NCBI GenBank assembly: GCA_040507225.1
Contig: JBEVVG010000001.1
Span: forward strand, 372,001 to 436,000
DNA length: 64,000 nucleotides
Reading direction: 5' to 3'
DNA from: Thiodiazotropha sp040507225
Lineage (GTDB): Bacteria > Pseudomonadota > Gammaproteobacteria > Chromatiales > Chromatiaceae
The translations under genes were made by a program, and so were the position numbers. This document shows positions 51,619 through 59,674 of this stretch, one piece after another. The notes beneath the pieces are model-generated. The model saw only the letters and a list, made by a program, of their open reading frames with translations, was not told the origin of the DNA and ran no database searches. Each line of letters opens with the position of its first letter. Within the stretch, counting starts at the first letter, position 1.

Positions 51619-52008
51619 ATGCGTTTGTTACATACCATGATCCGCGTAGGCGATCTGCAGCGCTCGATCGATTTCTATACCCAGATACTGGGTATGAAGC
51701 TGCTTCGTCAGAAGGACTACCCCGACGGGAAGTTCACCCTGGCGTTTGTCGGGTACGGAGATGAAGCGGATCATTCCGTGATTGAACTGACCCATAACTG
51801 GGATACCGAACGCTACGATCTTGGTGAGGGATTCGGACATCTGGCAATCGAGGTCGACGATGTCTACCAGGCAACCGATCAGCTACGCAACGCGGGTGCG
51901 AAAATTCTCAGGGATGCCGGGCCCATGAACGCGGGTACGACCATCATCGCGTTTGTCGAAGACCCGGACGGATATCCCATCGAGCTGATAGGCAAGCGCA
52001 ACCGGTAG
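51619..52008 (+). CDS. gloA: Lactoylglutathione lyase (glyoxalase I, nickel type)
   Basis: The 129-residue enzyme has all four metal ligands at the E. coli positions His5, Glu56, His74 and Glu122. It converts the methylglyoxal-glutathione hemithioacetal to lactoylglutathione. The short form without the long loops of zinc enzymes points to Ni/Co activation. AGAGGTG precedes the ATG. It is a single gene, divergent from the hemolysin-like operon. Confidence 0.97.
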   Translation: MRLLHTMIRVGDLQRSIDFYTQILGMKLLRQKDYPDGKFTLAFVGYGDEADHSVIELTHNWDTERYDLGEGFGHLAIEVDDVYQATDQLRNAGAKILRDAGPMNAGTTIIAFVEDPDGYPIELIGKRNR

Positions 52009-52129
52009 GCCAGTACGAGGTCCACTTCGCTGGGAAGTTCATGCCCATTCCAGTCAGTGCCAAGTCGAAAAATCGATCAATTCCCGGCAGCCCGCCGCTG
52101 TGGTAATCACAGGGGCGGGCGTCAACCAC

Positions 52130-52678
52130 TCACGCTTCCGGGACCTGCCAGGGTTCTGCCTGAATCGTCACCTCGTTCTGCCCGTCACTCAACCAGAGCT
52201 GTCCCTCCTGAATGGTGGCGGTGAGTGTCATGTTTCTCTGCACCAATGCTGTCAGCGCGGAGGGGTTGTCCGGGGCAAGAAACCTCACCTCGAGATGCTT
52301 GAAGCGAAGCAGGGCATCCCGGTTTTGCTGCCACCAGGGCAGGGCGCTGCGTTCACCGTAAGGATAGAGGATCACTCTGTTTGAGCGGCCGCAGGCGCGA
52401 CGAATGCGTTTTTCATCCGCCTGGCCGAGTTCGATCCAGAGTTCGATTTCGTCAGACAGGGATTTCTGCCACAGATCAGGTTCATCATCCGTGCTGATTC
52501 CCCGGGTGAATTCCAGCCGATCACTCGCATTGAAAGCGAATGCAGCCAGCCTCAACAACATCCGTTCGTCGGTTTCCGAAGGATGACGCGCCAGTGTCAG
52601 GCTGTAGTTCTGGTAGTGATGACGATCGATATCGGAGAGTTGCAGGTCCGCTTTGAAGATGGTTGCCTTGAGTGCCAA
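52130..52678 (-). CDS. yaeQ: YaeQ family protein
   Basis: The 182-residue protein matches the YaeQ family (MALKATIFKADLQLSDIDRHHYQNY and ERMLLRLAAFAFNA). The fold is distantly nuclease-like (PD-(D/E)XK type), but activity has not been established. arfB lies directly upstream with a 9-base gap, the same pairing as in E. coli, where yaeQ and arfB (yaeJ) are adjacent. Confidence 0.92.
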   Translation of the reverse strand: MALKATIFKADLQLSDIDRHHYQNYSLTLARHPSETDERMLLRLAAFAFNASDRLEFTRGISTDDEPDLWQKSLSDEIELWIELGQADEKRIRRACGRSNRVILYPYGERSALPWWQQNRDALLRFKHLEVRFLAPDNPSALTALVQRNMTLTATIQEGQLWLSDGQNEVTIQAEPWQVPEA

Positions 52679-52687
52679 TGTCGTTGC

Positions 52688-53092
52688 CTATTGTGTGGGT
52701 TTACGCCGCAGCGCTTTTTGCAGGCCCTGTCGCTTTTTGCTGTCAAGGCGGCGTTCCTTGGAAGCCCGGGTCGGCTTGGTTGCGACACGGGGTTTTCGTG
52801 TCACGGTCACGCTGTGAACAAGCTGATGCAGACGCTGTAAGGCGTCCTGGCGATTTTTCTCCTGCTCCCGATAGCGTTGTGCCTTAATCACAATAATACC
52901 GTCCGTGGTGATGCGCTGGTCTTTGAGGCTGAGCAGTCTTTGTTGATAGATTTCGGGCAGCGACGATGCCGTGATGTTGAATCGCAACTGCACGGCGGAT
53001 GAGACTTTGTTGACATTCTGCCCCCCGGGTCCTGACGCGCGTATTGCGGTGATCTCGATTTCCGACAGGGGGATTGTGATGGGGTCGCGCAT
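52688..53092 (-). CDS. arfB: Alternative ribosome-rescue factor ArfB (peptidyl-tRNA hydrolase)
   Basis: The 134-residue protein has the GGQ catalytic motif in ASGPGGQNVNKVSS, as in release factors, and a basic C-terminal tail (ERRLDSKKRQGLQKALRRK) that enters the empty mRNA channel. ArfB releases nascent chains from stalled ribosomes. The ATG at 53092 gives the normal length. It is paired with yaeQ. Confidence 0.96.
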   Translation of the reverse strand: MRDPITIPLSEIEITAIRASGPGGQNVNKVSSAVQLRFNITASSLPEIYQQRLLSLKDQRITTDGIIVIKAQRYREQEKNRQDALQRLHQLVHSVTVTRKPRVATKPTRASKERRLDSKKRQGLQKALRRKPTQ

Positions 53093-53168
53093 GAGCCTGA
53101 ATCAATTTGTTACTGAGCCGATCGGTCAGTATGAATTCTAACCTTTGATGGCGCTGAACACACAGGCC

Positions 53169-53957
53169 CTAATTCACACCCAGGATCCAGCCCTCGGTCT
53201 CTGCGATACGGGTCTCACTGGAGGAGAGTGCGGGTTTCATGTAATTACTGAGTTGTCCCTGACCATCGGTCCGTTTCAACCAGGCGGCGATCGAATAGGC
53301 GTCCTGTTGATCCTGGGAGCGAGTATCACGGGGGAAAAGCTTGCTCCAGAGCGCCGGGTAGGCCTCGCAGAGCATCGACCGGCGATCCGGGACACTCCAG
53401 CCATCGAAGGGCCAGAAGTGAATGCGCTGACCGAGTTGCCGGCGCAGATAGAGCAACCAGGGCAGACCCGCATGGGTGGACTTGGCGACTGAACCGGGCA
53501 CATCGAAGTGAAACACCGACTTGGCGCCGGCGCGCTGTTCCGCGATGCGACGCCAGCGGGGGTTGCCTGAGCGCGCAGCGCCGTGACCCTTCAAACCGTC
53601 TCTGATGAAGTCAACATACATCTCGGCTTTATCCGTGGGCCAATGGCGGTGAAAGTCCTCGAGAAATGCCGCCCAGTCGCGCAGGCCGTAACGTTCGAAG
53701 AAGCTGACAGGAAAGGAAAAGCCGTGATCGATGCCTACGGCCGTGGGTGTGGCTTCGCGCAGACGTTGTTCCAGCCAGAGAGCGATGCCCCGGCGGCTCC
53801 AGTACTTGCTGCGCCCGCTTTCCGGAAGGACCTCACGGGGGAGGTGTTCCTGATCGGCAGAGTAGACACGTAACCCCGGAAGTCCTGCGTCGGGTGTCCT
53901 CGCGCCGGAGTAGTCGATGCCGATATATCGGCTGAACAGGGGGGATGTACCGGGCAT
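53169..53957 (-). CDS. DUF429-like protein with RNase H-type fold
   Basis: From the ATG at 53957 the protein is 262 residues. An N-terminal strand with acidic residue (SRYIGIDYSGA), a second strand (AVGIDHGFSFP) and a later CEAYPALW segment followed by DQQDAYSIAAW suggest an RNase H-like arrangement of acidic residues. Function is unknown. The frame continues 28 codons upstream into the tRNA-Ala region, which is not coding. Identification with DUF429 is tentative. Confidence 0.6.
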   Translation of the reverse strand: MPGTSPLFSRYIGIDYSGARTPDAGLPGLRVYSADQEHLPREVLPESGRSKYWSRRGIALWLEQRLREATPTAVGIDHGFSFPVSFFERYGLRDWAAFLEDFHRHWPTDKAEMYVDFIRDGLKGHGAARSGNPRWRRIAEQRAGAKSVFHFDVPGSVAKSTHAGLPWLLYLRRQLGQRIHFWPFDGWSVPDRRSMLCEAYPALWSKLFPRDTRSQDQQDAYSIAAWLKRTDGQGQLSNYMKPALSSSETRIAETEGWILGVN

Positions 53958-54002
53958 GCAGAAAGTATCTTTACAAGGATACCGCGATCGTCTGGGAGTG
54001 AT

Positions 54003-54078
<76 letters not shown>

Positions 54079-54440
54079 ATGTATGCATAGTATGACAAAC
54101 CGTGTAAAAAGTACCAGCCACGGACAGATGCGCCGGCTTGCGCGCATGATCGCGTTGTCACGATACCGGACCAGCAATGCTGGTTCTCTGGACAGGATGT
54201 AAATATCCGGGGTATCACGGCAGCATTCATGGTTTGAGTGGATGCTTCCTTTTTCGGTAGGCTATGTATCACGATCAGGAACGCGGGCGCCTGGTAAACC
54301 GAATCCGAGCGGCCCCTCTGGATGCAGAACGGTTCCGACTCCACGGGGTCGCATCCTGATTCTGAAGCCACAGAGCAGATCGGATTCGATTTTCAAGGCC
54401 TGGCAGTTTCAATAAAAAAACCATACCGGAGGAGGCATCC
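54079..54440. other. Gene-free stretch between tRNA-Ala and a dehydrogenase gene
   Basis: No supported gene or strong hairpin is visible in these 362 bases. The upstream promoter of tRNA-Ala would lie at its left end and the promoter of the plus-strand dehydrogenase at its right end. Confidence 0.4.
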
Positions 54441-55154
54441 ATGAAAAACAAGCCAGTGGCCGTGGTAACCGGCGCCTACCGAGGACTGGGTCGCGAGACC
54501 TGTCGCCAGTTGGCCCAGGCGGGCTATACCGTGGTTCTCACGGCACGCGACACCAGTCTGGGTGAAGCGGCTGTTGAGGCGTTGCGCCATGAGGGTATGG
54601 ATGTCCTGTTCTATCCCCTGGAGGTAACCCAGGAGATCTCGGTGGCTGACCTGAAGCAGTACCTGGAGGCGACCTTCGGTGGCATCGATGTCCTGGTCAA
54701 CAACGCAGGTATCTTCCCTGACCCGGGGTTCGATGGTGAAGCAAGCAGTGTGTTCAACGCCGATATGGAGCGCATCCGGGAGGGTTTCGAGACCAACAGT
54801 CTGGCGCCCTTACACCTGTGTCAGACCTTGATACCCCTGATGGGAGGTCAGGGCCGGGTGGTCAATGTCTCATCCGGCATGGGGCAGCTTTCGGAAATGA
54901 ACGGCTGCTGTCCGGCCTATCGGCTTTCCAAGACAGCCCTCAACGCGGTGACCCGAATCTTCGCCGACGAACTGCAGGGCACCGGGGTGAAGATCAACTC
55001 GGTGTGTCCCGGCTGGGTGCGAACCGACATGGGAGGCGAGGAGGCGCCCCTGGATGTGGAGCAGGGCGCCAAGGGGATCGTCTGGGCGGCCACTCTGCCC
55101 GATGATGGACCCAGCGGAGGATTTTTTCGCCACGGTGAATCCATTCCCTGGTAA
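54441..55154 (+). CDS. Short-chain dehydrogenase (carbonyl-reductase-like)
   Basis: The 237-residue SDR has VVTGAYRGLGRETCRQLA, NNAGIFPDPG and Ser-x12-Tyr-x3-Lys (NVSSGMGQ through YRLSKTALNAV). The order resembles the carbonyl reductase/CBR1-like branch and favours NADPH. A strong GGAGGAGG ribosome site precedes the ATG. It is a single gene; the substrate is unknown. Confidence 0.9.
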   Translation: MKNKPVAVVTGAYRGLGRETCRQLAQAGYTVVLTARDTSLGEAAVEALRHEGMDVLFYPLEVTQEISVADLKQYLEATFGGIDVLVNNAGIFPDPGFDGEASSVFNADMERIREGFETNSLAPLHLCQTLIPLMGGQGRVVNVSSGMGQLSEMNGCCPAYRLSKTALNAVTRIFADELQGTGVKINSVCPGWVRTDMGGEEAPLDVEQGAKGIVWAATLPDDGPSGGFFRHGESIPW

Positions 55155-55233
55155 TCCATGAAAGCCTGCGATTATCCGCTTCACAGGCTTTTCTGGCGCG
55201 GCCGGTGTTTGACACGCCGCTGTGATGGGCATC

Positions 55234-55989
55234 CTACTCTTCGAACATGGGGGTCGACGAGATCAGTTTGTCGAACTTCAACCTGCGGTTGAGAAACGCG
55301 ATTCTGGAACCCGGGCGTTCCCGGGTCTCAATCCGCAGTACGGACCGCATACGCCGCTTCATTCCCAGTCGGGGATGCTTACCGCATACGGCCTGAACCT
55401 GCTCCGGGTGCAGCGCGGCGAGTCCCAGTCCGGCCACATCGGCGCCGGAACCGGCACGCACCATACGCGCCTCCTTGCCGTGGGAGGCATCCACGAGGAC
55501 ATTCAGGTGCAGGGTGATGGCGTTCGCCACGATGCTTGCCCGCCGGTCCGTCCAATGATGTTTCTCGGCAAGATCATCGGCCATTTGGGCACCGACAATG
55601 GTGAAACACTGATGCTTGGAATGGCGCAAACGGTAGGGTTCGGTCAAACCCATGTCGTGCAGCATCAGCGCGGTGAACACTGCTTCATCGTCAAACGGTT
55701 CGGGACTGTCGTCGAGTAAACGCGCCCAGTAATAGGATCGAAGGCAGTGATTGTAGAGGAAAGGCTCGCTGGCCTCCCCGCACAAACTCATGGCTTCCCG
55801 GGCGATAGCACTATCCGGGGGTTGGATTTCGCTGAGGCTCAAAGCCGAAATTCGCTGATTGGGTGCCGCGCTTTTCCTCTCCATCGCCTTTGCCTTCGCG
55901 CCATGTGCCATGAACGTGAACTTGTCACACCATGAGAGTTTTCCATTGTGCAAACCGAGCCATTCAACCGTTCCGATCCTTGCCATCAT
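55234..55989 (-). CDS. HD-domain phosphohydrolase-like protein
   Basis: From paired ATGs at 55989/55986 the product is 251 residues. The HD domain shows FLYNHCLRSYYWARLL, then ALMLHDMGL and ITLHLNV, as in the cyanamide hydratase-like HD family. The substrate is unknown. The frame is open for another 160 codons upstream, but that part overlaps the divergent GlxA gene and has no family-like sequence. GGGTGG precedes the start. It is divergent from a GlxA-type regulator that may control it. Confidence 0.8.
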   Translation of the reverse strand: MMARIGTVEWLGLHNGKLSWCDKFTFMAHGAKAKAMERKSAAPNQRISALSLSEIQPPDSAIAREAMSLCGEASEPFLYNHCLRSYYWARLLDDSPEPFDDEAVFTALMLHDMGLTEPYRLRHSKHQCFTIVGAQMADDLAEKHHWTDRRASIVANAITLHLNVLVDASHGKEARMVRAGSGADVAGLGLAALHPEQVQAVCGKHPRLGMKRRMRSVLRIETRERPGSRIAFLNRRLKFDKLISSTPMFEE

Positions 55990-56002
55990 GCCACCCGTTT
56001 GT

Positions 56003-56021
56003 TGTGTGCGCCGTTCACACA
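56003..56021. promoter_or_regulatory. Palindrome between the HD and GlxA genes
   Basis: TGTGTG-N7-CACACA lies in the 60-base divergent gap. It is a plausible operator for the GlxA-type regulator, although AraC-class proteins more often bind direct repeats. Confidence 0.35.
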
Positions 56022-56049
56022 TCCTAGAGGGTTTGCCTAAATGGCGTAA

Positions 56050-57042
56050 ATGACAATAAACGACTATATTCTGCCAATGTCTGTCACTCGCAGGATCCAC
56101 TACATCGTCTATCCCGGAATCGAGATGCTTGACCTGTCGGGTCCTGCTGCGGTTTTTTCGGCGGCCAATGAGATTTCCGGCCGGACTCTCTACGAGCAAA
56201 GGATGATCAGTCCGCGTGCCGGACAGATCGCCAGTCACTCGGGGCTGATGCTGACCGCTCAGGCCATCAGGGGCGTTCGCTTCAGGGCCTCGGACACGGT
56301 ACTGGTGGTTGGCGCGTACCCGGCTTCCCTGCAACGGGCGTTGCGCGACAAGGCAATCCGGCGTGCATTGCACAGGGCCTCGCAGCAGGTTGCACGATTC
56401 GGTTCCATCTGTACCGGCGCGTTCCTGCTTGCACGCGCCGGGATTCTGCATAATCGGTGCGCGACCACTCATTGGGCCGGTATCGATGCCCTGCAGAGGA
56501 TTTGTCCAGACACCGGGATCGACAGCCAGGCGTTGTATGTGAAGGATGGGCCGTTGTGGACGTCCGCCGGAGTCGCGTCAGGCATCGACATGGCGCTGGC
56601 GATGCTGGAGGAGGACCATGGCGCTGGGTTGAAGGCGCGGGTGGCGAAACAGCTCGTGGTATATGCCCACAGACCGGGTTATCAGTCCCAGTTCAGCGAA
56701 CTGCTGACCGCTCAGGCCAAGGCGGATGATCAGTTCGGCCGGTTGGTTGACTGGTTGAACAACCGCCTCGATCAGTTCACCCAGGTGTCCGACATGGCGA
56801 ATTTCATGGCGATGTCCGAGCGCAGTTTCCACCGCAAATTCACCCGGACTTTCGCTCAAACGCCTGCAAAATTCCTCGAGATCATGCGTCTTGAAAGTGC
56901 CCGGCAGCTGATTCTGTCAGGGCTGCCGGCAAATCTGGTATCGACGCGGGTCGGTTTCCGCTCGGAATCCGCCTTCCGTGCTGCGTTCAAATCTCAATAC
57001 GGGGTGACCCCCGGACTATACGCGCAAGTACACGCCCTGTGA
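56050..57042 (+). CDS. GlxA family transcriptional regulator (DJ-1/PfpI plus AraC)
   Basis: The 330-residue protein has an N-terminal DJ-1/PfpI domain (IHYIVYPGIEMLDLSGPAAVF, with SICTGAFLLARAG at the nucleophile elbow) and a C-terminal AraC helix-turn-helix pair (about 225-325, MAMSERSFHRKFTRTFAQTP and VGFRSESAFRAAFKSQYG). Such regulators often control carnitine, glycine-betaine or arginine catabolism. An ATG at 56080 (MSVTRR) is an alternative start. The divergent HD gene is the likely partner. Confidence 0.9.
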   Translation: MTINDYILPMSVTRRIHYIVYPGIEMLDLSGPAAVFSAANEISGRTLYEQRMISPRAGQIASHSGLMLTAQAIRGVRFRASDTVLVVGAYPASLQRALRDKAIRRALHRASQQVARFGSICTGAFLLARAGILHNRCATTHWAGIDALQRICPDTGIDSQALYVKDGPLWTSAGVASGIDMALAMLEEDHGAGLKARVAKQLVVYAHRPGYQSQFSELLTAQAKADDQFGRLVDWLNNRLDQFTQVSDMANFMAMSERSFHRKFTRTFAQTPAKFLEIMRLESARQLILSGLPANLVSTRVGFRSESAFRAAFKSQYGVTPGLYAQVHAL

Positions 57043-57066
57043 CCCGGGTTTCATATCGGTCATAAA

Positions 57067-57843
57067 TCAACGCTGAGACAAGGGCTTGATGCCGAAATGT
57101 TTCATCAGCAAAGCTTCCATGTCCTCTGCGGGGATGGTCTGTTCAGTGACCTTTCCTGCGGTCACGGTTTTCAGGCGGTTACCGTACAGAATGCTGCGAC
57201 CGTCCGGGCGTTGTTGCACCACCACCAGTTTCTGTACGAACAGGGATTCTGGATGCCGGTTGTTCAGATAGTTGGCGGGCGCGAAATCGATCCATTGCTG
57301 GGGCCACAGGTCGAATCCGTACTGATTGGTCCATTCGCTGTCGACTTTTGCCTGCAGCAGGTACTCCCGTTCGTTGAGACGCTCCAGTCGATACCAGTCA
57401 TCATCCTGGCGTACCGCTTCACGCGCCGATGAAAGGAGCAGGGGGGCGCGAATGCCGTGACTGCCGAATCCCACATCGCACAACCAGGTGTCGTTTTCGA
57501 CTACGACCGCCAGTGCCATGTGAGTGCGGGGACGCAGGTCCGGATAGAACATGGGTCGGCAGGCGATCATCCGGTATTCGAATCCGAGTGCGGTGAGGGC
57601 CATGGCGAACAGGCCGTTCACCTCGTAGCAATACCCTCCGCGGCGATTGTGTACCAGCTTGTCCACGATGGCTTCCGGGACCAGGGAGATCTCTTTACCC
57701 GCCTGCACGTCCAGGTTTTCGAATGGAATGCTGAACAACTGTCGGCGCATCATCCGGATCAGGGTGTCCAGATCCCTGCCGGGCGCCCGATCGAAACCGA
57801 TACGCTTGAAATAGGTTTGCAGGTCGAAGTTTTTCGCGATCAT
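57067..57843 (-). CDS. nat: Arylamine N-acetyltransferase
   Basis: The 258-residue NAT has the Cys-His-Asp triad at Cys72 (RRGGYCYEVNGLFA), His108 (RTHMALAV) and Asp123 (LCDVGFG). It transfers an acetyl or acyl group from acyl-CoA to arylamines and hydrazines, and NAT-like enzymes also act in amide-forming biosynthesis. Its start overlaps the PhzF stop by 4 bases, and it is the last gene of a three-gene operon. Confidence 0.95.
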   Translation of the reverse strand: MIAKNFDLQTYFKRIGFDRAPGRDLDTLIRMMRRQLFSIPFENLDVQAGKEISLVPEAIVDKLVHNRRGGYCYEVNGLFAMALTALGFEYRMIACRPMFYPDLRPRTHMALAVVVENDTWLCDVGFGSHGIRAPLLLSSAREAVRQDDDWYRLERLNEREYLLQAKVDSEWTNQYGFDLWPQQWIDFAPANYLNNRHPESLFVQKLVVVQQRPDGRSILYGNRLKTVTAGKVTEQTIPAEDMEALLMKHFGIKPLSQR

Positions 57844-58622
57844 ACGGCGAGTGTACCCTGTAAAATTGTGACGGCCTTGCCGATGAGGTAGACCCGGTCG
57901 CCATCCAGCCGAACCTGCAGCCGGCCGCCTCTTGCGGATAACTGACGGGCCTGCATGACAGGCTTACCCAGTCGTGCGCTCCAATAACATGCCAGGCTGC
58001 AGTGAGCGGACCCGGTGACCGGGTCCTCGTCGATTCCGGCGGCCGGTGCAAAGAACCGCGAGACGAAGTCGGCGTCCGAGGAACCCCGTGCCGTGATGAT
58101 CAGGCCTCGCGCCGGCAGGGCTGCAAGTCGGGTCATATCCGGGCGGCATTGGGCGATTGCGTGTTCCGAAGCCAACTCTACCAGCCAGTCTTCTCTGCCT
58201 TGTGCGGTGGCGACAATCGGTTGGCCGAGAATTCCGACCAGGTCGGCCTCAGGGGCTGATGCCACGACCGGGTCGGCGGGAAAGTCCAATTCGATCCCCA
58301 AATCGTTGAAGCGCGCCAGGAGAACACCGCTGCGGGTGAAAAAGCGGATTGTGTCTCCCGCAATCCGGGTATGTGTTCGCAACACATGGGCACTGGCCAG
58401 GGTGGCGTGGCCGCAAAGATTGACCTCGGTGGTGGGGGTGAACCAGCGCAGATCATAGCCTGACTCACGGGAACGCAAAAACGCGGTCTCCGACAGATTC
58501 ATCTCCATCGCGAGGGCCTGCATCCAATCGCTATCCCGCGTCTCATCGAGCACGCAGACCGCGGCGGGATTGCCGTGGAACGGGATCTCGGTAAAGGCAT
58601 CGACCTGAAACAGTTCAGACAT
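57840..58622 (-). CDS. PhzF family isomerase
   Basis: The 260-residue protein has the PhzF motifs GNPAAVCVL and MNLSETAFL, whose Glu is the catalytic residue in PhzF, and DPVTGSAHCSLACYW near the C terminus. PhzF isomerises trans-2,3-dihydro-3-hydroxyanthranilate in phenazine synthesis, but most relatives have other, unknown substrates. No other phenazine genes are here. It lies 1 base after the aminotransferase stop and overlaps nat. Confidence 0.93.
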   Translation of the reverse strand: MSELFQVDAFTEIPFHGNPAAVCVLDETRDSDWMQALAMEMNLSETAFLRSRESGYDLRWFTPTTEVNLCGHATLASAHVLRTHTRIAGDTIRFFTRSGVLLARFNDLGIELDFPADPVVASAPEADLVGILGQPIVATAQGREDWLVELASEHAIAQCRPDMTRLAALPARGLIITARGSSDADFVSRFFAPAAGIDEDPVTGSAHCSLACYWSARLGKPVMQARQLSARGGRLQVRLDGDRVYLIGKAVTILQGTLAV

Positions 58623-58623
58623 C

Positions 58624-59532
58624 CTACTTCTCCCTCGCTTGTATCGGTCCGTCGGACTGTCGAACCGGGTTCGTTTCCAAATCGATCAGTTGTTGATAGG
58701 CCTGTTGCAAGTGCCGGGTGAAAGGGCCAGGGGAGTCTCTCAGGACCCGTCCATCCAAGGCCCTGACCGGCACCAGACCGGCACCGGTCCCGCTGAGAAA
58801 ACACTCGTCGGCGGTGTAGATATCATAGCGGGTCAGGGAACGTTCGGTCATGCGCAGGTTGCTCGCCCGGGCCAGTTGCATGAGGGTGGAGCGGGTGATC
58901 CCGTCGAGGGCACCGTCACTCACCGGAGGCGTGCAGAGGCTGCCATCGCGCACGATGAAGATGTTCTCAGCACTGCCTTCGACCACGTATCCCAGGGAAT
59001 TCAGCATCAATGCCTCGTCTGCGCCGGCCTGCTGGGCCTCGAGTCGGGCCAGGATGTTGTTGAGATAGTTGAGGCTCTTGATGCGAGGATCGAGCATCGT
59101 CGAATCCACGCGACGGGTGGAAGCGGTCATCAGGTCGATGCCGTCCCGGCGTTTGGTTTCGCTGATCCAGGCCATCTGTTCCGCGATGATGAACAGACTC
59201 GGCCGGGTGCACCGGGTCGGGTCGAGACCCAGGCCCCCGGATCCCCGGGTCACCACCAGTCGCAGATACCCCTGCGGGGCCGAGAATGCGGCAATCACTT
59301 CATTGATGGCCTCGGCGATGCGCGCGAGCGGGTAGGGTAGCGTCAGCATCAGCGCACGGGCTGAGTGTGCGAGTCTTTGCAGGTGCTGATCCAGGCGGAA
59401 CGGAATGCCCTGGTAGAAACGGATGCCTTCGAAAATCCCGTCACCATAGAGTAGGCCATGGTCGTTGAGAGGCAATACCGCGTCACGGGCATCCACGCAA
59501 TGGCCATTCAGCCAGTAAGCCGGATTTGTCAT
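58624..59532 (-). CDS. Class IV (branched-chain or D-amino acid) aminotransferase
   Basis: From the ATG at 59532 the enzyme is 302 residues with PLP-binding Lys152 (DPRIKSLNYLNN). It also has DHGLLYGDGIFEGIRFY near the N terminus and LMLNSLGYVVEGSAENIF. It resembles IlvE but could act on D-amino acids or 4-amino-4-deoxychorismate. An in-frame upstream extension of 20 codons lacks family sequence. It is the first gene of an operon with PhzF and NAT, divergent from a MocR regulator. Confidence 0.88.
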   Translation of the reverse strand: MTNPAYWLNGHCVDARDAVLPLNDHGLLYGDGIFEGIRFYQGIPFRLDQHLQRLAHSARALMLTLPYPLARIAEAINEVIAAFSAPQGYLRLVVTRGSGGLGLDPTRCTRPSLFIIAEQMAWISETKRRDGIDLMTASTRRVDSTMLDPRIKSLNYLNNILARLEAQQAGADEALMLNSLGYVVEGSAENIFIVRDGSLCTPPVSDGALDGITRSTLMQLARASNLRMTERSLTRYDIYTADECFLSGTGAGLVPVRALDGRVLRDSPGPFTRHLQQAYQQLIDLETNPVRQSDGPIQAREK

Positions 59533-59589
59533 GCTTGGGCTCCTGTGAGTGTGTTGTGGTGTCAACAACACTATCGGATACCAATTAAC

Positions 59590-59628
59590 CAATACAGATG
59601 CAGACAGAGTTTAAAATATACAATACAG
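59590..59628. promoter_or_regulatory. Direct repeat CAATACAG x2, candidate MocR operator
   Basis: CAATACAG occurs at 59590-59597 and 59621-59628, 31 bases apart (about three helical turns), in the AT-rich gap between the aminotransferase and the MocR regulator. MocR/PdxR regulators typically bind such spaced direct repeats and control the divergent gene and themselves. Confidence 0.5.
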
Positions 59629-59674
59629 TTATTATGAACTGACGTCTGTAGTGACAGGATATGGGATCAACTGT

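Noticed and set aside
56050..56472. Long N-terminal extension of the HD protein
   Set aside because: It overlaps the divergent GlxA gene and lacks domain-like sequence; the HD protein starts at 55989.
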